Shown here: positions 24,998 through 33,140 of the stretch, one piece after another
How positions within the stretch are numbered: the first letter of the stretch is position 1
How the letters are laid out: every line of letters starts with the position of its first letter
Assembly: GCA_018435125.1 (NCBI GenBank)
Contig: JAHDNZ010000080.1
Coordinates: forward strand, 1-35,043
Direction: 5' to 3'
Length of the DNA stretch: 35,043 bases
Origin: Bacillota bacterium
GTDB lineage: Bacteria > Bacillota > DTU065
Notes under the pieces: generated by a model
What the model was told of the DNA's origin: nothing
Databases searched by the model: none
Seen by the model: only the letters and a program-made list of their open reading frames with translations
Program-made: the position numbers and the translations under genes

Positions 24998-26065
24998 ATG
25001 CCCAGGCGAAGAAGGTGGGTTTTTTTCTGCTTGTTGTTTTTAGTATTAGGCTTAGGTCGAGGAGCTATTGCCAATCAATTTGAGGAAGTAGTTGAACGCA
25101 TAGCCGATAAATGGTCTTTAGAGCCCGAATTTTTTTTGAACTCTCCAGCCTATAAACCCTACTGTATCGACAATTTACTTATCTATGGTTTTGGCAGTTC
25201 ACCCTATCTGCAAATTGGTATAAATGATCTGCTTTATTATAGCTACAGTAATCCTACCGTATTCTTTTTGCCTGCCAATCATCAAGGGGGACGCTTTTTC
25301 TTATATGTCTTTTATCATGGTCTAGAACCTGTTACTGAAATCAAGCTCTCTTTAGATAATAAGAGTTATACTCTTATTCCTCAAGAGCCTACCGCAGAAT
25401 ATATTTACAACGCTTACCTAGAAAAGAGACCTGTTTGGAATTCAGGTCTTGTTTTAACTATCAATGTTGAACCCGGGAAAAGATATCTTATATTAGAAGC
25501 TGATAATGACGATCTGTTATTGGCCAAAGTTAATTTTGAGGAAAAAAATAAGCCATCTTTGGATAGCAAGGCAATTGCGGACAAACCTACTCCCACAACT
25601 ACCGAGATTAATAAACCAGAGGGAGGTTTGGTATTAATTACTCCCAAAACCGCTGAAGCCTGGCTACGCTATACCAATACCAAACTGGGTTTTTCGCTCA
25701 CCTACCCTAAAGACTGGAGTTATAAAGAGGGTGTGGAACAATCTCTTTTAGACCTCTGGCCTCCTAAAGGAGAAAAAAAGGTCATTGTCTCTAGAGACCA
25801 ACTCTTATCAAAAAGTCTTTTGGAATTTGTCCAACAGATGGAAAATATTGTAGGTATGAAAACAATTACTCGCAATGTACTCCCAGGTGGTCGCATCCTG
25901 CAAAGTGCAGAAGTTACCATAGGGGAGATGGTTTTTTGTTTAGATATTCTTTATGCGGAAGCTAACAATTATGCTTATACGGTAACAGCGATAGCTCCCA
26001 AACAGTATAAAAATGATTATCAAAGCGAAATAAATGATATCTTGTTATCGTTTAGTGCGTTTTAA
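24998..26065 (+). CDS. secreted or membrane-anchored protein with PsbP/DUF1795-like C-terminal domain
   Basis: The 355-aa protein has a signal peptide after an Arg-rich start (about 1-25). A beta-rich N-terminal part of unknown type follows, then a Pro/Thr linker (about 195-205), then a C-terminal domain from about 225 (GFSLTYPKDWSYKEG, plus a RDQ...FVQQMENIV helix) that reads like PsbP-like/DUF1795 domains. ATG 24998 has GGAGGG 6 bases upstream; ATG 24992 is too close to it. The dnaD gene begins 20 bases after its stop, so it may share a transcript with replication genes, an odd combination. Confidence 0.75.
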   Translation: MPRRRRWVFFCLLFLVLGLGRGAIANQFEEVVERIADKWSLEPEFFLNSPAYKPYCIDNLLIYGFGSSPYLQIGINDLLYYSYSNPTVFFLPANHQGGRFFLYVFYHGLEPVTEIKLSLDNKSYTLIPQEPTAEYIYNAYLEKRPVWNSGLVLTINVEPGKRYLILEADNDDLLLAKVNFEEKNKPSLDSKAIADKPTPTTTEINKPEGGLVLITPKTAEAWLRYTNTKLGFSLTYPKDWSYKEGVEQSLLDLWPPKGEKKVIVSRDQLLSKSLLEFVQQMENIVGMKTITRNVLPGGRILQSAEVTIGEMVFCLDILYAEANNYAYTVTAIAPKQYKNDYQSEINDILLSFSAF

Positions 26066-26084
26066 AACTCAAGGAGGAGCCTGT

Positions 26085-26777
26085 ATGATAAAATATTTTG
26101 GATCAAGACAACTTGCACTACCTGTGCTTTTAATAGAAGACTACCAGCCGGTACTAGGGTCACTGGCTACTATGATCTGGATCGATCTTCTATTCTTGGC
26201 TAATGAAGGAGTTAGCGACTGGGAAGAACCCCTCATGGCTCTTACAGGCTTAAGTGAGGACGAATTACAACCCCAGCTTGAAATCTTAGAAGCTGCTGAA
26301 TTAATTGTCCTAGATGCAGATGAATTGACCATTAAAGAACCAAAACTTAGTCCAAAGACTGAGCCGGAGGTAGCTGTTACCTCTTTAGACCAAACCCTAG
26401 ACGGAGCACAAAAGAAAAAAGAGGCAGTTTTTGATTACTATCATGAAAAAATCGGTCTTATGGCGGCTAAAGACTGGGCTTTATTAAACGAATGGATCGA
26501 AATCAGAGGTATGAGTCCGGAGCTAGTGGCTAAAGCCATCGATGTTACGGCTGAAAATGCCCAGTTTCCTTCCATGAAATACTTAGACGGAGTGCTAAAA
26601 AATTGGTTTAATGCCAAGATCAAAGATTTAGAAGATTTAGAGCAACCCAAAAAAAGTACGCCTAACTTCAAGGCCAACACTCCCAAAGCTAAAGACGCAA
26701 ACCCTGCTTACAAAAGTGTGGATTTAGAAAAAGTAAGAAAGTGGAAGGAGCTGTTTAAGGATGATTACCAAGACTGA
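26085..26777 (+). CDS. dnaD: DnaD-domain replication initiation/primosome protein
   Basis: The 230-aa protein has an N-terminal winged-helix part (MIWIDLLFLANEGVSDWEEPLMALTGLSEDEL) and a DnaD/DnaB_2 domain (about 115-185: YYHEKIGLMAAKDW, VAKAIDVTAENAQFPSMKYLDGVLKNWF, carrying the YxxxVLxxW signature), then a charged tail ending KWKELFKDDYQD. It helps load the replicative helicase. ATG 26085 with AAGGAGGAG 6 bases upstream is the start; the longer frame to 26034 overlaps the previous gene. It overlaps dnaB by 17 bases, so the loader and helicase are translated together. Confidence 0.9.
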   Translation: MIKYFGSRQLALPVLLIEDYQPVLGSLATMIWIDLLFLANEGVSDWEEPLMALTGLSEDELQPQLEILEAAELIVLDADELTIKEPKLSPKTEPEVAVTSLDQTLDGAQKKKEAVFDYYHEKIGLMAAKDWALLNEWIEIRGMSPELVAKAIDVTAENAQFPSMKYLDGVLKNWFNAKIKDLEDLEQPKKSTPNFKANTPKAKDANPAYKSVDLEKVRKWKELFKDDYQD

Positions 26778-28137
26778 TCTAACAAGCTCCATTCCTTTTG
26801 ATTTAGCTTCAGAGAGACGGATTTTGGGAATTCTGATTAAATACCCCGATCTTTTGGACAAGGTTATGGTCTCTCTCAAAGAAGGGCATTTTTATGCCCC
26901 TGAAAACAAGCTGATCTATAAGAGGGTTGTGGAGATATATCGAGAAAGCGGCAAGCTTTCTTATTCCCTTTTAGCTAAAAAGCTCATGCAAAATGCAGAT
27001 CTTGATGAACCGTCAGAGTTTTTAATTGGACTTACCGAATCCTTCATCAGCCGCTCCGAACTAGAACCTTCTATTGCCTCAGTAAGAGAGGAATATGCCA
27101 AGCGTAAAATAATAGAAGCTACAGATGAAATAGCCCAGCTAGTTCTCGGGAAAAAAGATCTGCCTTTGCAGGAGATTCAGGCCAAAGCACAAGAGCTAAT
27201 CTTTGAAGCTACTAGTATTGAAGCCGATGCGTCCAATGAGGTTAAAGATCTGCTAGAAATATTGCAAAGATGCTATACTAATCTTATAGCCCGTTCTGAA
27301 GGAACCAAACCCTCGGGGCTTACGGTTATGTTTCCCTCTATTGATGCTATAACCACAGGCTTTAAGAATAAAGACCTTGTTATCCTCGCAGGACGTCCAT
27401 CAATGGGTAAGACTGCTTTGGCCCTAAATTGGTCGGTTAATATAGCCAAAAGAGGTAATCCTGTGCTAATATTCAGCTTAGAGATGGATGATGAACAGAT
27501 TGGTGATCGTCTAGTTATAAACGAGCTGTATGCTCGCCGTGAAGATGATGGTTCTCCTTTGGTAACCTCTTTTGAATATCAGACCAAACTAAATAAAGAT
27601 AAAATGAAAATAACCACCTCTGTCTTTAATGATCTCTACCGTTTACCAGTCAAGATAGTCGATAAACGTGGCCTTACCGTAGATGAGATCAAAGCCAAAG
27701 CCAGGCAGGTAAAGGCTGAAGAACCCAGCCTCTCCTTGATTGTCATAGACTACCTCCAGCTTATTAAACCCAGTGAGGGTGGCAATCGCAACTGGGCCTT
27801 GCAGGTAGGTGAAATTGTCCGTGAACTCAGAGATCTCGCCGGTGAACTGTCTTTGCCTTTGATGTTGCTTTCACAGCTTAATCGTGGTGTCGAACTCAGA
27901 GAGAATAAAAGGCCACTGATGAGTGATTTGCGTGATTCAGGAAACATTGAGGAGTTTGCCGACGTAGTTTGTTTTGTCTACCGCGATGAATACTACTATC
28001 CGGAACAAGCCGAGGATAGAGGTACTAAGGGTTTGGCAGAAGTTATCTTCGCCAAGCAAAGAAAAGGTGAAACTGGTACTGCTTATTTGCGCTGGTATCC
28101 AGAGTATGCTCGCTTTATAGACGAAGCAATCCGCTAG
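26761..28137 (+). CDS. dnaB: replicative DNA helicase DnaB
   Basis: The 458-aa protein has the N-terminal DnaB domain (about 14-120), linker helix, and RecA-type ATPase: Walker A GRPSMGKT at 211-218, FSLEM at 238-242, Walker B VIDYLQLI at 328-335, SQLNRGVE at 371-378, the conserved RPLMSDLRDSGNIEEFAD, and C-terminal FAKQRKGETG. No intein is seen. It forms the hexamer that unwinds the fork. It is called dnaC in Bacillus, where it lies near rplI; here it sits behind dnaD. A loop at about 258-285 looks longer than in E. coli DnaB. Whether it is the only copy cannot be seen. Confidence 0.95.
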   Translation: MITKTDLTSSIPFDLASERRILGILIKYPDLLDKVMVSLKEGHFYAPENKLIYKRVVEIYRESGKLSYSLLAKKLMQNADLDEPSEFLIGLTESFISRSELEPSIASVREEYAKRKIIEATDEIAQLVLGKKDLPLQEIQAKAQELIFEATSIEADASNEVKDLLEILQRCYTNLIARSEGTKPSGLTVMFPSIDAITTGFKNKDLVILAGRPSMGKTALALNWSVNIAKRGNPVLIFSLEMDDEQIGDRLVINELYARREDDGSPLVTSFEYQTKLNKDKMKITTSVFNDLYRLPVKIVDKRGLTVDEIKAKARQVKAEEPSLSLIVIDYLQLIKPSEGGNRNWALQVGEIVRELRDLAGELSLPLMLLSQLNRGVELRENKRPLMSDLRDSGNIEEFADVVCFVYRDEYYYPEQAEDRGTKGLAEVIFAKQRKGETGTAYLRWYPEYARFIDEAIR

Positions 28138-28148
28138 GGGGAAGGTAA

Positions 28149-28349
28149 ATGGATCTATCTTTAGAACTCGAAAAAGCCAAACTTAAGATACAGGCGGCTT
28201 TTGAACGATTAGCCAAAGAAGGCCAGATTTCAGAGGCTGATTTAAATCTTATCTATGAATTAGTAGACGAAATGGAAAATATGTCTGAAACAGAGTTTAA
28301 TACTAAGCTAAGTGATCTTAAAGAGAAATTTGGAGTAACAGATTTCTAA
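28149..28349 (+). CDS. small helical protein, unknown
   Basis: A 66-aa acidic, almost entirely helical protein (ELEKAKLKIQAAFERLAKEG, ELVDEMENMSETEF), perhaps a two-helix coiled coil. AGGGGGAAGG precedes ATG 28149, 12 bases after dnaB, and the next gene's ribosome site overlaps its stop, so it is translated within the dnaD-dnaB operon. No family recognised. Confidence 0.7.
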   Translation: MDLSLELEKAKLKIQAAFERLAKEGQISEADLNLIYELVDEMENMSETEFNTKLSDLKEKFGVTDF

Positions 28350-28359
28350 GGAGGACTAA

Positions 28360-28950
28360 ATGGAAAGAGTATTTACTTATCAGTTAGATGACGTATTATA
28401 TATTAATTTGACTAACAGATGCACAAATGCCTGTACATTTTGCATCCGCAACGAATACGACGGCCTTAATGGTCAAAAGCTGTGGCTAGAGGAAGAACCA
28501 AACGCTAAGGAAATTATCGCCGAGATTAAAGACCCTAAAGCCTATCCTGAGATTGTCTTTTGTGGTTATGGTGAACCGACAGAAAGATTAGAGGTATTAA
28601 AAGAAGTAGCACGCTATATCAAGGAAAAAGACGGCATTACTAGATTAAACACCAATGGGCATGGTAGTATTATCAATAACAGAGACATTGTACCTGAGCT
28701 TAAAGATTTGATTGATGTAGTTTCCGTCTCATTAAACGCAGGTACCAAAGAAGAATATGATCGACTCTCAAGACCTGTATTTCCCAATGCGTTTTTTGCG
28801 GTACAGGATTTTATCAAAGAATCGGCCAAGACTTTCAAAAAGACAATCGCCACGGTAGTTGAAATTCCGGGAGAAGCTCAGGATATTGACTCTGCAAGAA
28901 GGCTGGCTGAAAGCTTGGGAGCTGAATTTCGAGTAAGAATATACGAATAA
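28360..28950 (+). CDS. TatD-linked radical SAM protein
   Basis: The 196-aa minimal radical SAM protein has the [4Fe-4S]/SAM motif C21xxxC25xxC28 (NRCTNACTFC), the GYGEPTER motif and a LNTNG strand. Length and motifs match the family named for its usual neighbour tatD. Its reaction is unknown. AAGGAGGA overlaps the previous stop, ATG 28360. No tatD is in this window; the gene occupies roughly the place tatD takes in other Bacillota, next to yabE and ksgA. Confidence 0.88.
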   Translation: MERVFTYQLDDVLYINLTNRCTNACTFCIRNEYDGLNGQKLWLEEEPNAKEIIAEIKDPKAYPEIVFCGYGEPTERLEVLKEVARYIKEKDGITRLNTNGHGSIINNRDIVPELKDLIDVVSVSLNAGTKEEYDRLSRPVFPNAFFAVQDFIKESAKTFKKTIATVVEIPGEAQDIDSARRLAESLGAEFRVRIYE

Positions 28951-29024
28951 AGACATTTAGATAAACATTTTATTCTATAAAACCAACTCAGTTTAAGGGG
29001 TTACTATTTACAAGGAGGGGTTAT

Positions 29025-30032
29025 GTGAGGAGCTCAATCCGGATGGTATGGGGGCTTTTCTTGATGTTATCCAGCCTTTTTACGCTCACGGCAGGGATAG
29101 AAAATAGCCGTTTTAAACCTGTTACTATTACTGTCGGAGATAATGAAATAAGATGGAAGACCACCATGAATACCGTCTCGGCCTGTCTTTATGAGCTGGG
29201 AATATTGGTAGCGGACAAAGATGAGGTTATACCATCACTTAAAGCCCCTATAGTTAACGGGATGCATATTACAGTTAAACGCATGTTTGATATAGAACTC
29301 ATAGATTCCAACAGTAAAAAAACTTATTCTGTTGCGGCAAGGTCAGTAGCTTTAGCCTTAGAGGAATTAGGAATTGAAATCAATCAGGAAGATGCTATAC
29401 AACCAGGGCTTGATGAAGCTATTGGTCCGGGTTCTAAAATTAAGATCGTTAGAAGAGAGACTAGGATAAAAAAAGAAATCGAAAAGATCCCATATGCTAC
29501 CTGGGAATTTCTCGATAACCGTATCGATGAGGGCAAAACCAAAATTTGGAGACAGGGAGTAAGTGGCAGTAAAGAGGTAAGCTACCTGATTTGTATTGAA
29601 AATGGAAAGACCGTTAAAAAAACTGTTCTGGAAGAAACACTGCTTACTCAACCCAAGATGCATGTGGTAGCCAGAGGTACAAAACCGCTTTTTTACACCT
29701 TCAAAACACCTGCTGGTTTAATAACTTATACTAAAAAGATGCGCATTGAAGCTACAGCCTATTATCCCGGTCCAGAAAGTACGGGAACGTTTGCCGATGG
29801 TTTTACGGCTATTGGCTTAAAGGCTGGCCATGGTATAATAGCTGTAGATCCTAAGGTCATTCCTCTGCGCACCAGAGTCTACATTCCTAATTATGGTTTT
29901 GCTATAGCCGGTGATGTAGGAGGAGCTATTAAAGGACATTTAATTGATCTTTGCTTTGAAACCTATCGTGAAGCAATTCAATTTGGCAGACGTTATGTAG
30001 ATCTATATATTCTGGCTGATCAGGGTCGCTAA
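29025..30032 (+). CDS. YabE/RpfB-like cell-wall protein: DUF348 repeats, G5-like region and 3D domain
   Basis: The 335-aa protein has a signal peptide (about 1-25), two DUF348 repeats (about 30-85 and 90-145, each with a LYELGI or LEELGI motif), a G5-like segment (about 150-220) and a 3D domain (about 238-333: IEATAYYPGPES, GIIAVDPKVIPLRTRVYIPNYG, GDVGGAIKGHLIDLCF). The 3D domain is the lytic transglycosylase-like part with its Asp residues. It likely remodels peptidoglycan. GTG 29025 follows AAGGAGGGG by 4 bases. Its stop TAA is in the loop of its own terminator. Location next to rsmA matches Bacillus yabE. Confidence 0.9.
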   Translation: MRSSIRMVWGLFLMLSSLFTLTAGIENSRFKPVTITVGDNEIRWKTTMNTVSACLYELGILVADKDEVIPSLKAPIVNGMHITVKRMFDIELIDSNSKKTYSVAARSVALALEELGIEINQEDAIQPGLDEAIGPGSKIKIVRRETRIKKEIEKIPYATWEFLDNRIDEGKTKIWRQGVSGSKEVSYLICIENGKTVKKTVLEETLLTQPKMHVVARGTKPLFYTFKTPAGLITYTKKMRIEATAYYPGPESTGTFADGFTAIGLKAGHGIIAVDPKVIPLRTRVYIPNYGFAIAGDVGGAIKGHLIDLCFETYREAIQFGRRYVDLYILADQGR

Positions 30033-30046
30033 AGCGACCCTTTTTT
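30023..30046 (+). terminator. intrinsic terminator containing the YabE-like stop codon
   Basis: Seven-bp G+C-rich stem GGGTCGC/GCGACCC (30023-30029 with 30034-30040), loop TAAA holding the stop codon, then six T. Confidence 0.85.
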
Positions 30047-30058
30047 GAGGTGGTACTG

Positions 30059-30871
30059 ATGGAAAAAATCGCTTCTATAGAAATAGTTAAAGATCTTCTC
30101 TTGGAATATGGCTTAACTGCCAAAAAGAGCTTTGGCCAAAACTTTTTGATTGATTTTTCAACAGTAGAGAAGATAATGGCCGTTCTAAATCCACAAAAAG
30201 ACGAGCAGATTATGGAAATAGGACCAGGATTAGGGGCTTTAACTCAAGCACTTTTAGAGCAGGATAGTAAGGTAGTAGCCATTGAACTAGATCGCGATCT
30301 AGTCAAGGTTCTTACAGATAAGCTAAAACCACAATATAAGAAGCTAACCATTATAAGTTCGGATTTTTTAAAAACTGATTGGGAAAATTATCAGCCGGCA
30401 AAAATTGTCGGAAACCTCCCCTACTACATTACAACCCCAATTATTACAGAGATCCTCAAAAAGAGTTCTGGCACTAAAACCTTACTTTTTACTATACAGT
30501 GGGAAGTAGCCCAAAAATTAACAGCAAGGCCCGCTTCAAAAAACTATGGGTTTTTAAGTGCAGCCCTGCAATGTTTTGGAGAGCCAAAGATTATTGCCAA
30601 ACTCCCTCCTAATTATTTTTGGCCCCAACCGAAAGTAGAAAGTGCCATAGTCTTAATAGAAGAAAGAAATCCTCAGCTCAATTTGGAGACTAAAGCCAAA
30701 CTCTTTAGAGTTTTGCAGTTGGCCTTTAGTAAAAGACGCAAGACCTTGCAAAACAACTTAGCGCCCCTTTTGGGTCAAGGTCAGTCAAGTTCCATAGATC
30801 TTAAAAGAAGGGCAGAATCCCTGAATTACCAAGAATTCCTGACTCTAGCTGAAGAATTAACCAAAAAATGA
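30059..30871 (+). CDS. rsmA: 16S rRNA (adenine1518/1519-N6) dimethyltransferase
   Basis: This 270-aa KsgA-type enzyme dimethylates two adjacent adenosines in helix 45 of 16S rRNA. Motifs: KSFGQNFL at 23-30, SAM-binding EIGPGLGALT at 53-62, IELD near 75, and catalytic NLPYYITTPI at 119-128; the C-terminal FSKRRKTLQNNL is also typical. ATG 30059 has GAGGTGG 5 bases upstream; the GTG at 30050 is less likely. It begins 12 bases after the upstream terminator. Confidence 0.96.
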   Translation: MEKIASIEIVKDLLLEYGLTAKKSFGQNFLIDFSTVEKIMAVLNPQKDEQIMEIGPGLGALTQALLEQDSKVVAIELDRDLVKVLTDKLKPQYKKLTIISSDFLKTDWENYQPAKIVGNLPYYITTPIITEILKKSSGTKTLLFTIQWEVAQKLTARPASKNYGFLSAALQCFGEPKIIAKLPPNYFWPQPKVESAIVLIEERNPQLNLETKAKLFRVLQLAFSKRRKTLQNNLAPLLGQGQSSSIDLKRRAESLNYQEFLTLAEELTKK

Positions 30872-30938
30872 TACTTTTAAGGCAGGTTTGTACTCTGAAG
30901 TGGCGAACTTTTAAGATATAACGAAACAGGGTGATTTT

Positions 30939-31427
30939 ATGAGAAACTATATCAGCCCCACTAAAGGTCGCATGACATTAGAAGAACTTTTTGAAGATAC
31001 AATTGCTTTTATTGAAGCTGATAAAAAATCTTCATATAGCTTAATTATCGGGACTGACTCTCAGCCCAAAAGCGATGCTGCCTGTTTTGTTACAGCAATT
31101 GTTGTGCATCGTCTGGGTAAGGGAGCACGCTATTTCTACTCTAAAACCTGGGAAAGGGCTTCTAAAAGTATTAGACAAAGAATTTACTATGAAACAGCTC
31201 TTTCATTAGAGGTGGCCAGTGAAATTTCCAGGATGCTTTCCCAAAATGGACATTCGGAGTTAAATGTTGAGATCCACTGTGATGTAGGTGAAAATGGTCC
31301 GACCAAAGACCTAATTAAAGAGGTTGTAGGTATGGTCGTTGGCAGTGGCTTTTCGGCACGCATTAAACCTGAATCCTATGGTGCTAGCACAGTTGCAGAT
31401 CGTTATACTAAAGGTAATTACAAATAG
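30939..31427 (+). CDS. YkuK/DUF458 family RNase H-like protein
   Basis: The 162-aa protein belongs to the DUF458 (YkuK) family: N-terminal YISPTKGRMTLEELFEDTIAFIE, then SLIIGTDSQPKSDA and later EIHCDVGENGPTKDLIKEVVGMV, with Asp residues arranged as in RNase H-like folds. Family members are conserved in spore formers; the substrate is not established. AGGGTGA precedes ATG 30939. Confidence 0.85.
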   Translation: MRNYISPTKGRMTLEELFEDTIAFIEADKKSSYSLIIGTDSQPKSDAACFVTAIVVHRLGKGARYFYSKTWERASKSIRQRIYYETALSLEVASEISRMLSQNGHSELNVEIHCDVGENGPTKDLIKEVVGMVVGSGFSARIKPESYGASTVADRYTKGNYK

Positions 31428-31456
31428 TTAAAGTTTGATTTTCGACCTAGTAACCA

Positions 31457-31503
31457 ATTTTTTGCTTTTAAACAGGACATCAGTCCTAAAAAAGCGCAAA
31501 AAT
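31457..31503. other. long hairpin between the YkuK-like gene and the veg promoters
   Basis: AGGAC-ATCA-GTCCT forms a central hairpin, extended by T-rich and A-rich arms (TTTTTTGCTTTT with AAAAAGCGCAAAAA). It may end the YkuK-like transcript, but there is no T run after it on the plus strand. Confidence 0.35.
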
Positions 31504-31508
31504 ACTTG

Positions 31509-31537
31509 TTGACAGGCATCAAACAGACTGGTATAAT
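31509..31537 (+). promoter_or_regulatory. veg promoter P1, perfect consensus
   Basis: -35 TTGACA (31509-31514), 17-bp spacer, -10 TATAAT (31532-31537): both hexamers match sigma-A consensus exactly. Confidence 0.85.
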
Positions 31538-31550
31538 TTTATATTTTATC

Positions 31551-31579
31551 TTGACATTCCAAAACAATTATGTTAAGAT
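31551..31579 (+). promoter_or_regulatory. veg promoter P2
   Basis: -35 TTGACA (31551-31556), 17-bp spacer, -10 TAAGAT (31574-31579). It lies 42 bases downstream of P1, giving the tandem arrangement also known for Bacillus veg. Confidence 0.75.
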
Positions 31580-31675
31580 AAAAAAGGTATAAGGACAAGT
31601 AAGTTTTGCCTTTGTTCTGCTTATAATAGCATTTTAATTGAGCTTGGCAGGCTCACTGTTTTTATGCCTACTTCG

Positions 31676-31718
31676 ACTTAGGTTATTGGCTGAGGCTACA
31701 AGCCTAAGTTGCTTTTTT
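31676..31718 (+). terminator. terminator-like hairpin in the veg leader (attenuator candidate)
   Basis: ACTTAGG (31676-31682) pairs with CCTAAGT (31703-31709), followed by TGC and seven T (31713-31719). It lies between the tandem promoters and the veg start at 31769, so premature termination is possible. Upstream in the leader GGCAG...CTG...TGCC (about 31645-31668) could form another hairpin. Confidence 0.55.
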
Positions 31719-31768
31719 TGGGTTTAATTGTCTCTTTAAGTGCCCAATATTGGAAGGGGGCGTCTCTA

Positions 31769-32029
31769 TTGAATGGAACTAATACCCTGGATCGCATAAG
31801 AGAAGATCTGACCGAGCTTATCGGTCGGAAAGTGCAGATTCGAGCTAATAAAGGAAGACGCCAGGTTATGGAGGCTGAAGGAGTCATAGAAGGGATTTAT
31901 CCTAATATTTTTGTAATTAAACTTAGCGAAGATCATGCACTATCTAGATTAACTTATAGTTATGCCGATGTTTTAACAGAAACAGTTGAACTGAGAGTAG
32001 ATGACAAGAGAGTCGGCATAGGAGCATAG
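31769..32029 (+). CDS. veg: Veg protein
   Basis: The 86-aa protein matches Veg: LDRIREDLTELIGRKVQIRA, NKGRRQVMEAEGVIEGIYP, FVIKLSEDH, and TYSYADVLTETVEL, a family hallmark. Veg in B. subtilis affects biofilm formation and possibly spore outgrowth; its biochemical role is unclear. TTG 31769 is the start: AAGGGGG is 8 bases upstream and it gives the family length, whereas the frame open to 31709 begins inside the leader terminator's T run. Tandem strong promoters drive it, and a terminator directly follows its stop. Confidence 0.93.
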   Translation: MNGTNTLDRIREDLTELIGRKVQIRANKGRRQVMEAEGVIEGIYPNIFVIKLSEDHALSRLTYSYADVLTETVELRVDDKRVGIGA

Positions 32030-32061
32030 AGAGAGGACAAAATTAAGTCCTCTCTTTTTTT
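32030..32061 (+). terminator. intrinsic terminator of veg
   Basis: Perfect 9-bp stem (32030-32038 with 32047-32055), then a T run; it starts at the base after the veg stop codon. Confidence 0.9.
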
Positions 32062-32111
32062 GTTTCTATCCCTGCGCTATCTGGCATAAGATTTAGCGGA
32101 GGGATTTTTGC

Positions 32112-33083
32112 ATGTGTGCTCTTAAATTTGGCAGCCGGGGTAAAAAAGTGAAAAATCTACAAGAAAAGCTAAATAATTGCGGTTATGATCCTGGAGATTG
32201 TGATGGTTACTTTGGCTATAAAACCCTAGAGGCAGTTGCCAATCTAAGACAAGACCTCCACCTACCTCCTACAGGACAAATTGACAGACAGTTTCTCTGG
32301 TACTTGAAAAATCGCAGTTACTTTGGCGGAACCTATCAAAGAGGCCCAAACGGCATTTTAGTACGTACCTTTAAGCCCCGCATAGGTAGTCTGGGGTTTT
32401 TAAATGGTGCAGACTTTGAAATTTCATTACTGGATAATGAGCGTTCCAATGAGAAAGTCTTAGTTTTAGAGGAGTCATTCTTTTTAGCGACCCAGCTTTT
32501 AAAAATAAGAAAATATCCCTTCTATTTAGCTTTTCATACCCTAAGCAATCAAAAAAAAGCGCAAATCTTGACTTTGGGTAGAAAAGCCAAGGGTTTAATT
32601 TATCTGCCCTGGGAAAAATCACCTCCCATTAATCAGCCTCTTATTACTCCAAACCTGGCAGAAGAATTGAAGATCCTGCTTAAAGAGTTCTCCTTTAAAG
32701 ATCTTTACCTAGCAATCCCGCTGATAGCTTTTGAATGGGTTTTAAAACTAGAAAAAAATTTAGCTGAACCTAGCAGGCATTCAGGAAAGAAGCTTGTCTC
32801 TTCTAAGGGAGAGCTTCTTTTGGGCTACCCCATAGAAAGACCTTATGAACAAACAATAGAATTTTTGCGAAAACAAGGGCATAAGGGAAGAAAGGTTCAA
32901 GGAGATATATTTTTTCAATATCAAAAAAGTGAGCTAAAAACAGTGATTAAAATTTTAAGTTCGGAAGAGATAGCTAGACTATTAAATATCTGTGACGATT
33001 TCCGCTTAAGTGGGGTAATATTTTGGGGAGCAACCTTGGGTGAAGATCGACTTTGGCAGCTGAATATACCCAAGCAGTTATGA
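32112..33083 (+). CDS. peptidoglycan-binding domain protein with GH18-like region, spore-associated
   Basis: The 323-aa protein begins with a PG_binding_1 domain (about 4-60: LKFGSRGKKVKNLQEKLNNCGY, DGYFGYKTLEAVANLRQ). The rest (about 85-323) resembles a TIM barrel related to GH18-type spore germination/cortex proteins, best seen at the end (FRLSGVIFWGATLGEDRLWQL, like GGVGYWxLGxExPRxW). The GH18 DxxDxE motif is not obvious, so activity is doubtful. There is no signal peptide, as is common for spore coat or cortex proteins made in the mother cell. GCGGAGGG precedes ATG 32112. Next gene 57 bases on. Confidence 0.7.
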   Translation: MCALKFGSRGKKVKNLQEKLNNCGYDPGDCDGYFGYKTLEAVANLRQDLHLPPTGQIDRQFLWYLKNRSYFGGTYQRGPNGILVRTFKPRIGSLGFLNGADFEISLLDNERSNEKVLVLEESFFLATQLLKIRKYPFYLAFHTLSNQKKAQILTLGRKAKGLIYLPWEKSPPINQPLITPNLAEELKILLKEFSFKDLYLAIPLIAFEWVLKLEKNLAEPSRHSGKKLVSSKGELLLGYPIERPYEQTIEFLRKQGHKGRKVQGDIFFQYQKSELKTVIKILSSEEIARLLNICDDFRLSGVIFWGATLGEDRLWQLNIPKQL

Positions 33084-33140
33084 GATGAGATGTTGTGGCA
33101 TATATTCCTAGAGAAGAAGTGCAAAAGGGGGGAGAGAACC

